Position numbers and translations under genes: made by a program
NCBI GenBank assembly: GCA_017415505.1
Contig: JAFQGG010000007.1
Location: 1 to 64,000 of the forward strand
Length of the DNA: 64,000 nt
DNA from: Clostridia bacterium
Lineage (GTDB): Bacteria > Bacillota > Clostridia > Christensenellales > Borkfalkiaceae
Direction of reading: 5' to 3'
The notes under the pieces: generated by a model
The model's database searches: none
Told to the model about the DNA's origin: nothing
The model's input: the letters and a program-made list of their open reading frames with translations, nothing else
Part shown: positions 45,258 through 53,442 of the stretch, in pieces
Numbering within the stretch: position 1 is the first letter of the stretch
How the letters are laid out: each line of letters begins with the position of its first letter

Positions 45258-46802
45258 ATGTATTTCATTAGTACGAGAGGGGGAGAGAAAGTTACGGGGG
45301 CGCAAGCCATCGTACAAGGCTTGGCTTCGGACGGGGGACTGTTCGTGCCCGAAACCTTTCCCAAGGTTTCCAAAGAGGAGATGGACGAGCTTGCGCAAAT
45401 GGGCTATGCCGAGCGCGCGGCGTTCATTTTGGGGAAATATCTCGCGGAAGAATTCGGCGCGGATTATTTGAAAGAGAGCTGTGAAAAGGCGTACGCGACC
45501 TTTGACGGGGACGACCCCGCACCGCTTGTGAAAGTGGACGGCAAACTGTTCGTTTTGGAACTGTACCACGGTCCAACTTGCGCGTTTAAGGATATGGCGC
45601 TCACCGTGCTTCCGTATCTTATGAAAAAGGCTTGCAATCTTACGGGGATCAAAGAGGACGTGTTGATTCTTGCCGCAACGAGCGGGGATACGGGCAAAGC
45701 GGCGCTCGAAGGATTCCGCGACGTGGAAGGCACGAAAGTGGCGGTGTTCTATCCCGACGAGGGCGTTGCGAAAATGCAACGCTTGCAAATGAGTATCCAA
45801 GACGGCGACAACGTGTTCGTTTCGGCGGTAAAGGGCAATTTCGACGATTGCCAACGCGCCGTGAAAAAGCTGTTTGCTTCCGAGGAATTTAACGCGCAGT
45901 TAAAGGAAAAGGGATATAGACTTTCCAGCGCGAATTCTATTAATTTCGGACGGCTTGCTCCGCAAATCGCGTATTATTTCTCCGCGTATCTCGATCTTTG
46001 TACTTCGGGGCAAATCGAAATGGGCGACGGCGTGGATTTCGTCGTGCCTACGGGCAACTTTGGAGATATTCTCGCGGGTTGGTACGCAAAGCAAATGGGC
46101 TTGCCCGTAAGAAAACTTATTTGCGCGTCCAATCGCAATAAGGTACTTGCCGACTTCTTCGCGCGCGGGGTTTACGACGTGAAACGCGCGTTCCACCGCA
46201 CCATGTCCCCTTCGATGGATATTCTCGTTTCTTCCAACTTGGAGCGTTTGCTTTTCGAAATTAGCGGGCGCGACGCGAAAGTGACGGCGCAACGCATGGA
46301 ATATCTTTCGACGACCAAGGAATACTCGATCACCGAAAAGGAAAAGGCGATTTTGGACGAGGAGTTCTTCGCGGGCTTTGCGAGCGAGGACGACATGATC
46401 GAAGCCATGTACGAGGTTTTCGACGAGTTCGGTTACGCTATGGACACGCATACGGGCGTTGCGCTCGCGGTGTGCGATCAATATAGAAAGACGCTTGAAG
46501 ACGAAGAGGGTGAAATTCACGATCCCACGCCCGTGGTAGTGCTTTCCACGGCGAATCCGTATAAGTTCCCCCAAGACGTTTTGTATTGCCTTTCGGGCAA
46601 CGACGTCAAGGACAGCTTTAAGGGGATTAAGCGTTTGAACCTTCTCACGGCAATGAAACCGCCCAAGGCGCTCACCGACCTTCGCTACCGTCCTTTGCGA
46701 TTTAAGACGGTCGTAGAGAATAACTTGGAGAAAATGGCGGCGCTCGTGCTCCGTTTTGCAGACGGGGAAATCGTGCCCGTGCCCGACGCAGGTAAAAGAT
46801 AA
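45258..46802 (+). CDS. thrC: Threonine synthase
   Basis: 514 aa. Converts O-phosphohomoserine to threonine with PLP. Long (yeast/E. coli-like) form: MYFISTRGGEKVTGAQAIVQGLASDGGLFVPE, PLP lysine in HGPTCAFKDMAL, AATSGDTGKAAL, SSANSINFGRLAPQ, and PTGNFGDILAGWYAKQMG. Ribosome-like GGCAGG upstream. Alone in its transcription unit; no hom or thrB nearby. Confidence 0.97.
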   Translation: MYFISTRGGEKVTGAQAIVQGLASDGGLFVPETFPKVSKEEMDELAQMGYAERAAFILGKYLAEEFGADYLKESCEKAYATFDGDDPAPLVKVDGKLFVLELYHGPTCAFKDMALTVLPYLMKKACNLTGIKEDVLILAATSGDTGKAALEGFRDVEGTKVAVFYPDEGVAKMQRLQMSIQDGDNVFVSAVKGNFDDCQRAVKKLFASEEFNAQLKEKGYRLSSANSINFGRLAPQIAYYFSAYLDLCTSGQIEMGDGVDFVVPTGNFGDILAGWYAKQMGLPVRKLICASNRNKVLADFFARGVYDVKRAFHRTMSPSMDILVSSNLERLLFEISGRDAKVTAQRMEYLSTTKEYSITEKEKAILDEEFFAGFASEDDMIEAMYEVFDEFGYAMDTHTGVALAVCDQYRKTLEDEEGEIHDPTPVVVLSTANPYKFPQDVLYCLSGNDVKDSFKGIKRLNLLTAMKPPKALTDLRYRPLRFKTVVENNLEKMAALVLRFADGEIVPVPDAGKR

Positions 46803-46811
46803 AAAGCAGGT

Positions 46812-46869
46812 AATCCCCGCGCTTCGTTCCCCGTGAAACGGGGAAAAACGGAAAAACGCGGGGATTTTT
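46812..46869 (+). terminator. Terminator after thrC
   Basis: Outer stem AATCCCCGCG/CGCGGGGATT enclosing a second hairpin TTCCCCG/CGGGGAA; a T run follows. Confidence 0.85.
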
Positions 46870-46920
46870 GTCAACCGTGTGAAATATTTGGTGGATTCCC
46901 GTGAAAGCGCGATTTTGCGG

Positions 46921-46949
46921 TTGCTTTTTCGGGTATAATATGGTATACT
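46921..46949 (+). promoter_or_regulatory. Promoter of the DUF5685 operon
   Basis: TTGCTT, 17 bases, TATACT with GG before it. A small GCCGAA/TTCGGC hairpin follows in the leader. Confidence 0.75.
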
Positions 46950-47015
46950 ATAAAAGAATACGCCGAATTCGTTTTTTCGGCTTATTCCTTTATCGTATAG
47001 CGCGTAAGGAGAAAT

Positions 47016-47906
47016 ATGTTCGGTTACGTTCGTGCGGATACGCCGTATCTGTATATTAAAGACGATACGCTTTACAAAGCGATGTATTGCGGGTTATGCA
47101 AGGGGATAGCCGAGTCGTGCGGGCACGCCGCGCGCATGGGGCTTTCCTACGACGTTACCTTTCTTTCGGTAATTTTGCATAATATCGCGGGCATTGACGT
47201 AAAAATAGAAAAGTCGCATTGTTTGACGCATTGTATTCGCTCGCGTATGATGGCGGAAACGGACGAGCTTACCCGTATGCTCGGCGCGCTCAATACCGCG
47301 CTCGTGTATTATAAATATACGGACGATATCGCGGACGGGGATAGGGGCAAGGGCAAACGGCTTTGGTTCAAAAAGGGCTTTGCCCGCGCGAAAAAGAAGT
47401 ATCCGCAAGTGGTTGAAATCGTCAAAAATAATTTGGCTAGCCAAGAAACGGTCGAACGCGCGCGCGTAGCGAGCGTGGATAGGGCGGCGGACGCCACGGC
47501 GAATATCTTAAAGGAAGTTTCCGATTTGGCTTTGGGCGAGAAAGCGAACGAGTATACGCGCAATCTTTTTTATTCGATCGGGAAATGGATATATCTTATC
47601 GACGCGCTCGACGATTACGATAAGGACAAAAAGAAGGGCGCGTACAATCCGTTCGAACTTTGCTACGGCGCGGAAAATTTGCGCGCTTTGGTGACGGGCA
47701 AACACGGCGAGGACGTGAAATTCGTGTTTTACGCGATTTTTTACGATATTCGCGAAAATCTTGCCCATATCGATTTTGCGTTTAACAGGGATTTGTCCGA
47801 CAACATTTTGCTTCGCGGTTTGCCGACGACGACCAAGCGGATTATGGAAGGCTGTGGGTGCGAAAAAGGGAATAGAAGCCGTGGAACGGCAAATACTGAT
47901 AAATAA
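47016..47906 (+). CDS. DUF5685 family protein
   Basis: 296 aa, soluble. Begins MFGYVRADTPYLYIKDDTLYKAMYCGLCKGI, the family hallmark with a CGLC pair, followed by a helical bundle and ending in GCGCEKG. The four cysteine sites plus His suggest metal binding. Also notable is IYLIDALDDYDKDKKKGAYNPF, reminiscent of the Asp-rich site of isoprenoid synthase-like folds (weak inference). AAGGAG 6 bases before the ATG. First gene of a three- or four-gene unit with a J-like protein and a membrane protein. Confidence 0.85.
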   Translation: MFGYVRADTPYLYIKDDTLYKAMYCGLCKGIAESCGHAARMGLSYDVTFLSVILHNIAGIDVKIEKSHCLTHCIRSRMMAETDELTRMLGALNTALVYYKYTDDIADGDRGKGKRLWFKKGFARAKKKYPQVVEIVKNNLASQETVERARVASVDRAADATANILKEVSDLALGEKANEYTRNLFYSIGKWIYLIDALDDYDKDKKKGAYNPFELCYGAENLRALVTGKHGEDVKFVFYAIFYDIRENLAHIDFAFNRDLSDNILLRGLPTTTKRIMEGCGCEKGNRSRGTANTDK

Positions 47907-47945
47907 TAATATACCGCGAACGGTTGGCGCGGATTGGGAGAAAAC

Positions 47946-48569
47946 ATGAAAGAATATTACGAACTTCTCGGTTTGGACGAGAACGCAACGGACGAAGAAA
48001 TTGAAAAACGCTATCAAGAATTGAAAGCAAAGTATAGCGAAGAGAGATGGCAAGACGGGGAAGCGGGCAACGAAGCGGCGAGAATGCTCACGAAAATCGA
48101 CGTGGCGTACCGTGAAATTACGAGCGGTCGCAAACAGCAAAACAAGAATACGGGCGGTGAGAGCGCGCTCGAAGAGGTTTCCCGTTTGCTCAAAGAGGAT
48201 AAACTCTCTCAGGCGCAAGCGATTTTGGACGATTTTAACGAAAGAAACGCCGAATGGCATTATTTGCAGGCGGTTATTTTCTATAAAAAGAATTGGACGA
48301 ACGATTCGAAAAAACAGCTGGAAATCGCGATTGAAATGGACCCCGATAACGTGAAATATCGTAACGCGTACGGCAAAATGAACGCGAAAACGGAGTACGA
48401 AAAACAAAACGCGCATAAGGAACAACACTCGCAAAATCCGTACTCGAACGGTATGCCCATGGACGAAGAGGAACAAATGGGCGGAAACGCGTGCTCGCAA
48501 TGCGCGTCGTGTTGTTACACCACCCTTTGCTTGAACTGCCTGTTTAACTGCTGTTGCGGTTGCCGTTAG
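47946..48569 (+). CDS. J-domain-like protein with Cys-rich tail (no HPD)
   Basis: 207 aa. N-terminal YYELLGLDENATDEEIEKRYQELKAKYSEERW looks like a J domain, but the HPD motif needed to stimulate DnaK is replaced. Middle: TPR-like helices (AEWHYLQAVIFYKKNWTNDSKKQLEIAIEMDPDN). The last 25 residues are a cysteine cluster (NACSQCASCCYTTLCLNCLFNCCCGCR), possibly lipidated or metal binding. Start at 47946; GGGAG 5 bases upstream. Pairs with the DUF5685 gene 39 bases before it. Confidence 0.82.
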   Translation: MKEYYELLGLDENATDEEIEKRYQELKAKYSEERWQDGEAGNEAARMLTKIDVAYREITSGRKQQNKNTGGESALEEVSRLLKEDKLSQAQAILDDFNERNAEWHYLQAVIFYKKNWTNDSKKQLEIAIEMDPDNVKYRNAYGKMNAKTEYEKQNAHKEQHSQNPYSNGMPMDEEEQMGGNACSQCASCCYTTLCLNCLFNCCCGCR

Positions 48570-48574
48570 GGGAG

Positions 48575-49099
48575 ATGAAAAAGTTTTCCGCTTACGAAAT
48601 CGCGCTTTCAGCGCTGTCCAGCGCCATAGCGACTATATTTTTGACGGTGGGTATCTATTCGGAAATACTTCTTTTCACGGGGTATTTGTTCGCGTGCGTC
48701 GCGTTGATGCTACCGCTTGCCAAACAAAGTTGGGCAGGGTACGCGCTCGCGTACTTATCCACTTGTTTGTTGACGCTTATATTCGGGTCGTTCCGATTTT
48801 GGGAATTGCTCCCGTTTATTATGTTTTTCGGCTTGCACCCGCTCGTGAACGAGTTGCAGTTAAAGACGAAAATCAACCGTTGGTTGGCGTGCTTTTTGAA
48901 AGCGCTGTGGTTTGACGGTACGGTGTATTTGGCTTGGAAAGTGGTATTTGCAATCACCACTTCCATTCCGTTTATCGATACGTATATATTGCCCATAATT
49001 TTCGTGGGCGGAACGCTCTTTTTCGTGTTGTACGATTACCTCGCGTATAGATGGCGGGATCTCGTCAACGCGCTCGTGAAACGGGTGGGGAAAAAGTAA
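48575..49099 (+). CDS. Six-helix membrane protein of unknown function
   Basis: 174 aa, hydrophobic, about six helices, ending in a basic tail. The layout and the SALSSAIATIFLTVGIYSEILLFTGYL start resemble ECF-transporter substrate-binding (S) proteins, but I cannot name a substrate. Start ATG 5 bases after the upstream stop; translation is probably coupled. A TTG start seven codons earlier would overlap the Cys-rich gene. Confidence 0.7.
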   Translation: MKKFSAYEIALSALSSAIATIFLTVGIYSEILLFTGYLFACVALMLPLAKQSWAGYALAYLSTCLLTLIFGSFRFWELLPFIMFFGLHPLVNELQLKTKINRWLACFLKALWFDGTVYLAWKVVFAITTSIPFIDTYILPIIFVGGTLFFVLYDYLAYRWRDLVNALVKRVGKK

Positions 49100-49111
49100 G
49101 GAGTAAAGTCT

Positions 49112-50848
49112 ATGACGAAAAACGAAAGCATTTGCGCGATCACCGAGGGAATCGGCTCGAACGGCGAGGGAATTATCAGGCACGAAGGGGTAACTTTTTT
49201 CGTGCCTGCTTGTTTACCGGGCGAAAAAGTTCGATTTAAGGTGTTAAAAGTTAAAGGGAATATCGGCTACGGAAAGTTAGAAGAAGTGCTTACGCCCGCC
49301 GAGGAACGCGCGCGGGCGAAATGCCCCGTGTTTTTGCGTTGCGGGGGGTGCTGTTTGCAACATTTGGACTACCGCGCACAGCTCGTACATAAAAGCGGGG
49401 TGGTGAGAGATTCTCTTCGGAAAATCGGCGGAATTCGAATGGAAGTGCCGACGGCGGTCGCCTGCGATTTCCCTTACGGGTACCGTAATAAGTTGCAAAT
49501 GCCCGTGGGCGTGGATAAAGAGGGGAAAACGGTCGTTGGGTTTTACGCCGAACGCTCGCACCGTATCGTGCCCGTTTCCGCTTGCGCCATTCACCCCGCT
49601 TGGGCGGAAGATTGGATTGCCACGGTGAAACGGTACTTGGAAGAGTGCGCGGTAAAGGGCTACGACGAGGAGAAAAAGACGGGCGCGGTTCGGCATATCG
49701 TTGCAAGGGAAATCGGCGGGAATTTTATTTTCACGCTCGTTACGGCGAAACGGAAACTCCCGAATTTGCCGTATTTTATCGGACTGCTGTCCGAGAAATT
49801 TTCCTCCTTTTCACTCTATATCAATTTCAACGATAAGGATACCAACGTCATCTTCGGCGAGGAGTTTCAACTCGTACACGGTACGGGCTTTTTCGAGGCG
49901 GAGGAGCAAGGAATACGCTACGAGGCAGGTCCTATCACCTTCTTGCAAGTGAATGAAAATATGCGTACGAAACTGTATAAAGACGCGCTTGAAACGGTCA
50001 CGGGCGAGGGCGACGAGGTGGTAATCGACGCCTATTCGGGCGGAGGACTGTTGACGGCAATGATCGCCAAGCGCGCCAAGCGAGCGTACGGAATCGAGCT
50101 GGAAAAAGAAGCTTCCGCTTGCGCGGATAAACTCAAAGCGAAAAACGGCTTGGAGAATATGACGAATATTTGCGGGTTCGTGGAAGAAAAACTCGCGGGC
50201 GTGTTGGAAAAGGAAAAAGGGGAAAAACTGCGCTTGATATTAGACCCGCCCCGCGCGGGGATTGCTCGGAGCGTGACGAAAGCGCTTTTGCAAAGCGGGA
50301 TTGAAAAATTAACGCTGATAAGCTGTAATCCCGCCACTCTCGCAAGGGATTTGGGCTTACTTACGGGAAGACTCACGGAAAACGAAAAAGGGGAACTTGT
50401 AAAAAATCCCGCGTACGAAAACGCGGGCGAGAGCGAAACTTTGCCCGGGTATTACGCAATCGAAAAAATTCAACCATACGACATGTTTCCTCAAACCAAA
50501 CACGTGGAGACATTAGTCGTCCTTTCCCACAAAAAACCTACTATCAATTTAGAAGTGGCTCTTGATTTTGAAAATAGTGAGATTAAAAAATCGCTTGTTG
50601 ACCTTGAAACCCGTGTAAAATCAAAGGAAACCGTTAGGGTGACCTACAAGATAATTCAAGAGTATATCGAAGAAAAATACGGTTTTAAGGTTCATACAGC
50701 GTATATCGCAGAAGTGAAGCGAGAGCTTGGTTTACCGATGTATGATGCTCCAAATGCGGTAGAGGAATTGAAAAAGCCTCGTCAGCATCCGACGGAGAAA
50801 ATGGTGGAAGCAATAAAAGCCGCGCTCAAGTATTTTGAAATTATTTAA
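49112..50848 (+). CDS. RlmD/RumA-type 23S rRNA (uracil-5-)-methyltransferase with element-derived C-terminus
   Basis: 578 aa. TRAM domain (1-60), an iron-sulfur site C71, C77, C80 and C158, SAM motif IDAYSGGGLLTAM near 312, LDPPRAGI near 375, and catalytic cysteine in SCNPATLARDL near 405. Expected to methylate U1939 or U747 of 23S rRNA. The methyltransferase fold ends at about residue 470 (IQPYDMFPQTKHVETLVVL). The remaining 100 residues (KETVRVTYKIIQEYIEEKYGFKVHTAYIAEVKRELG...) are an added helical domain. From about base 50470 the codon use changes to AT-rich, so this end has come with the integrated element. Confidence 0.93.
   Translation: MTKNESICAITEGIGSNGEGIIRHEGVTFFVPACLPGEKVRFKVLKVKGNIGYGKLEEVLTPAEERARAKCPVFLRCGGCCLQHLDYRAQLVHKSGVVRDSLRKIGGIRMEVPTAVACDFPYGYRNKLQMPVGVDKEGKTVVGFYAERSHRIVPVSACAIHPAWAEDWIATVKRYLEECAVKGYDEEKKTGAVRHIVAREIGGNFIFTLVTAKRKLPNLPYFIGLLSEKFSSFSLYINFNDKDTNVIFGEEFQLVHGTGFFEAEEQGIRYEAGPITFLQVNENMRTKLYKDALETVTGEGDEVVIDAYSGGGLLTAMIAKRAKRAYGIELEKEASACADKLKAKNGLENMTNICGFVEEKLAGVLEKEKGEKLRLILDPPRAGIARSVTKALLQSGIEKLTLISCNPATLARDLGLLTGRLTENEKGELVKNPAYENAGESETLPGYYAIEKIQPYDMFPQTKHVETLVVLSHKKPTINLEVALDFENSEIKKSLVDLETRVKSKETVRVTYKIIQEYIEEKYGFKVHTAYIAEVKRELGLPMYDAPNAVEELKKPRQHPTEKMVEAIKAALKYFEII
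50457..50525 (+). other. Probable left attachment region of the integrative element
   Basis: This stretch encodes IEKIQPYDMFPQTKHVETLVVL, the most conserved end of the RumA fold. Codon and base use switch within it. Phages and integrative elements of Firmicutes are known to use the rum (U5-methyltransferase) gene as a target and to restore its 3' end. The partner repeat would be to the right of the window. Confidence 0.5.
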
Positions 50849-50856
50849 GGCGGCAT

Positions 50857-50887
50857 AAAAAAAGGCGGGGTGGTATTCCACTCCGCC
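50857..50887 (-). terminator. Terminator of the leftward arm
   Basis: Perfect GGCGGGGTGG/CCACTCCGCC-type stem (one G-U), on the minus strand followed by seven T; it closes the leftward operon 18 bases after its last stop and sits against the end of the rRNA methyltransferase gene. Confidence 0.85.
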
Positions 50888-50904
50888 GAATGTTTTATTA
50901 GCGA

Positions 50905-51162
50905 TTATTTGATATAATACGTTTCACTGATAAGCAAGTCAATCAAATCGGGCATTACGTCCGATTTTTCTTTTCCGTTGCAATACTCACGCATTTCCAC
51001 GGGACTATCTTTATACACTCTAAAAAGGGCGTATTCAATCAATTTTGCGACGTCTTCGTCTTTCGTGGTAGTTTCATTGATACAATAAATTGCGCTCAAA
51101 ATAGCGTGAATTTCATAAGTATGGCGCATTCGTTTTTTCTTGTTTGTATAATCGCCTTTCAT
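50905..51162 (-). CDS. Small element protein, unknown (85 aa)
   Basis: Basic start (MKGDYTNKKKRMRHT) followed by helices; no domain recognised. Last gene of the leftward arm, after an AAGGAAG ribosome site. Function unknown. Confidence 0.65.
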   Translation of the reverse strand: MKGDYTNKKKRMRHTYEIHAILSAIYCINETTTKDEDVAKLIEYALFRVYKDSPVEMREYCNGKEKSDVMPDLIDLLISETYYIK

Positions 51163-51188
51163 TGTTTAACTTCCTTTAAGGGTAAGAC

Positions 51189-51494
51189 TTAATCGTCTTT
51201 TTTAATATTTTCGCTTAACCATTGTATAAGTGATAGCTGCATAGAATGGATAGTAGTATGAGTGAAACCCATTTCGCTTGCTATATCTTCTTGAGTATAT
51301 CCTTTTAAATATCTCAGTACGTAAAGATGATATAATCTAATCGGGGCCGATTTCATTACGTTATTGTATTTTTCCATTAAAGATACAATATCGTTCGCGA
51401 TAAAATCATCGAAATAAGGGTTAAGAGCATACTTTCTAACCGAGTAGTATTTGATGTTTTCTAAATCGGTTTTAATGATGCTTTCTTTTAACAT
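51189..51494 (-). CDS. Sigma-70 region-4-like HTH protein (101 aa)
   Basis: C-terminal half LYHLYVLRYLKGYTQEDIASEMGFTHTTIHSMQLSLIQWL is a helix-turn-helix of the sigma region 4 type. The N-terminal part is helical and has no region 2, so it is a small regulator rather than a full sigma factor. Likely controls element genes. AAGGAAG ribosome site before the ATG. Confidence 0.75.
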   Translation of the reverse strand: MLKESIIKTDLENIKYYSVRKYALNPYFDDFIANDIVSLMEKYNNVMKSAPIRLYHLYVLRYLKGYTQEDIASEMGFTHTTIHSMQLSLIQWLSENIKKDD

Positions 51495-51497
51495 TGT

Positions 51498-51788
51498 TTA
51501 CCTTCCTTTATGTGGTCTATAATGTCTTCCGTTGATGGAAATAACACCGTCTTCTTTTTTTACACGACCTTTCATGCAGGCTCGAAGAATATAGCAATCC
51601 CCATCGGGATCTGCTTTGGGAATATTGCCATCGTCGAATTGGGTAGAATCGGTTCCTTCCAAAATTGAACATTTGGAAATGATGTCACCGATAAAATCCG
51701 AGATTTGCTCATATTGATTTACACTATCAATAATGAACGAGATGTCGTGTTCGCGAGAGTAAGCCGTAATTCTAAAATAAGTTTTCAT
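51498..51788 (-). CDS. Small element protein, unknown (96 aa)
   Basis: Start at 51788 (MKTYFRITAYSREHD) is 7 bases from AGGAG; it overlaps the end of the next upstream gene by 17 bases. Mixed alpha/beta, acidic middle, basic end (YRPHKGR). Begins like a one-domain ferredoxin-like protein (TYFRITAYSREHDISFIIDS). No family known to me. Confidence 0.65.
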   Translation of the reverse strand: MKTYFRITAYSREHDISFIIDSVNQYEQISDFIGDIISKCSILEGTDSTQFDDGNIPKADPDGDCYILRACMKGRVKKEDGVISINGRHYRPHKGR

Positions 51789-52059
51789 ATTCATTCTCCT
51801 TAATATCATCATCATTGCAGCATTCCATCATTAAACGGATTGCTATTTTAAAGCCTTTTTTGAAGTAATAACCACATTCTTCAGCCATACGGTTGCCGTA
51901 AGTATCTACGAATTTTTCAAACAGTTCAAATTCTTCTTTCGTTAAAAGTGCTTGAAGCATTTCGTAAAGGTTATCTTCTTTCTCAGAAGCTTTGGTGGGT
52001 GGGTTGCATTCATTTTGACGTAAGTCTAAATGATAGAAATAATTAAGAAAAGATTTCAT
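51772..52059 (-). CDS. DUF6809-like small protein (95 aa)
   Basis: Helical protein with the pattern MKSFLNYFYHLDLRQNE...LTKEEFELFEKFVDTYGNRMAEECGYYFKKGFKIAIRLMMEC, which fits DUF6809, common on Firmicutes mobile elements. Role unknown. Part of the leftward arm. Confidence 0.7.
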   Translation of the reverse strand: MKSFLNYFYHLDLRQNECNPPTKASEKEDNLYEMLQALLTKEEFELFEKFVDTYGNRMAEECGYYFKKGFKIAIRLMMECCNDDDIKENEYENLF

Positions 52060-52071
52060 ATTGAGCCTCCT

Positions 52072-53430
52072 TTAAGCTGCAATTTTTTGTACTTTTTTAT
52101 TTGCGTTAGGCAACCATTCATTTTCAACGAATTGCATAACATTGTCTTCGGGTTTAGAGTTGTTCTTTGCATAACACTGTAAAACTTTCTTGGATGAGGG
52201 ACTATATTCAAAAGTAACGAAGGGCGTTTCTAATTCGTTTATCCTACGGATAAAGAAAATAATAGTTTCACCGCGTGACATTTTTTTGTCGTAAGTACCA
52301 CTTCCAACGCAGTGGTGTAAGGCTTTGCCTTCAGCTTCTAAATCAGCGGGATTTTTGGCTATTAAAACGGCGAAATCGGCGTTGGTTGAACAATGAGTCA
52401 AGGACGAATATTTCTTCACGATTTTGGCGAAACCACGCACGATTTTTCTTTGCTCAATACGCATTAACCGTTGACGTTCTTTATCCGCTTTTTCTTGCTC
52501 GATTTTACGTCGCGTGTACATTTCTTCTGCGCGTAAATCGTGCCAGAATCTAAAATCACGAGGGAAGCGATTTCTATCTAACGTTAAGTCGATATTTAAG
52601 TATCTACAAGCGTGAATATAGTCGCTGTATAAAGAATAACTTGCTTTTTCTTTGTCGAGATAATGAAAAAAGCGTTTAAATTCCTTAGGGGAAATAACGC
52701 TTTTAATGGTTTTATAATAGTAATCGGTTATTAAGCCTTTTTTGCGTTCGGCAAACGCTTGAACTTCCTGCAAGGGGAGTTTTTTCTTATATGCTTCTAA
52801 TAGTGCGTCGCAGTAATAACGACCATTTTCCATTTTCTTATCATAATTCGCCATGAGCCATTTATGAAAGGCTTTATCTTTTTTAACTTGTTTCAAAATG
52901 GTTTTGTTCATAGCGTAGCTGGATAAGCCGCTTTTGATTAAATATTCGGTTTCAGGGAATTGTTCATAAAGCCGTAAATATTTCAAGATTTCATCGCCGG
53001 GAAAGCGTTTGTATTCGCTATATTGATATTCGGGAAAGCGATCCAAGAAATCAAGATTTATTGTAGGCGCGTACATATCGTAATATTTACCATCGCAGGA
53101 ATACCAAATTCCGTCTTCCCAATTTTTCTTGCGAGAGCTGGCTTTTATATCGTGCCAACCGACAACGTAACCACCGACGTAATAAAATTCAACGTCTTTT
53201 ACGAGGGCGTTTGTAGAGCGAAGTCCATGAACGGCAACCTGCTTACAAAACCATTGTTCTTTATAATGCTTCACAGCAACGGTTATTTTGACAAGCTCTT
53301 TTTTCCATACTGCAAGATAGGAATAAAAGCGTGTATTTCCGCAGGGCGTTTTGTAACGGGTTTTATCTTCGCGTTTAATAATAGCGATGATAGATTTAGG
53401 AATAGGTTTTACATAATTTTTATCAAGCAT
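52072..53430 (-). CDS. PcfJ-like protein
   Basis: 452 aa. C-terminal PcfJ domain: EGKALHHCVGSGTYDKKMSRGETIIFFIRR and ETPFVTFEYSPSSKKVLQCYAKNN, with the conserved HCVG. N-terminal part starts with a cysteine-containing strand region (TPCGNTRFYSY) and helical repeats. PcfJ is encoded on conjugative plasmids and ICEs of Firmicutes; its task is not established. The next gene upstream encodes PcfK, the usual partner. Confidence 0.9.
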   Translation of the reverse strand: MLDKNYVKPIPKSIIAIIKREDKTRYKTPCGNTRFYSYLAVWKKELVKITVAVKHYKEQWFCKQVAVHGLRSTNALVKDVEFYYVGGYVVGWHDIKASSRKKNWEDGIWYSCDGKYYDMYAPTINLDFLDRFPEYQYSEYKRFPGDEILKYLRLYEQFPETEYLIKSGLSSYAMNKTILKQVKKDKAFHKWLMANYDKKMENGRYYCDALLEAYKKKLPLQEVQAFAERKKGLITDYYYKTIKSVISPKEFKRFFHYLDKEKASYSLYSDYIHACRYLNIDLTLDRNRFPRDFRFWHDLRAEEMYTRRKIEQEKADKERQRLMRIEQRKIVRGFAKIVKKYSSLTHCSTNADFAVLIAKNPADLEAEGKALHHCVGSGTYDKKMSRGETIIFFIRRINELETPFVTFEYSPSSKKVLQCYAKNNSKPEDNVMQFVENEWLPNANKKVQKIAA

Positions 53431-53442
53431 TTTAAAGCCTCC

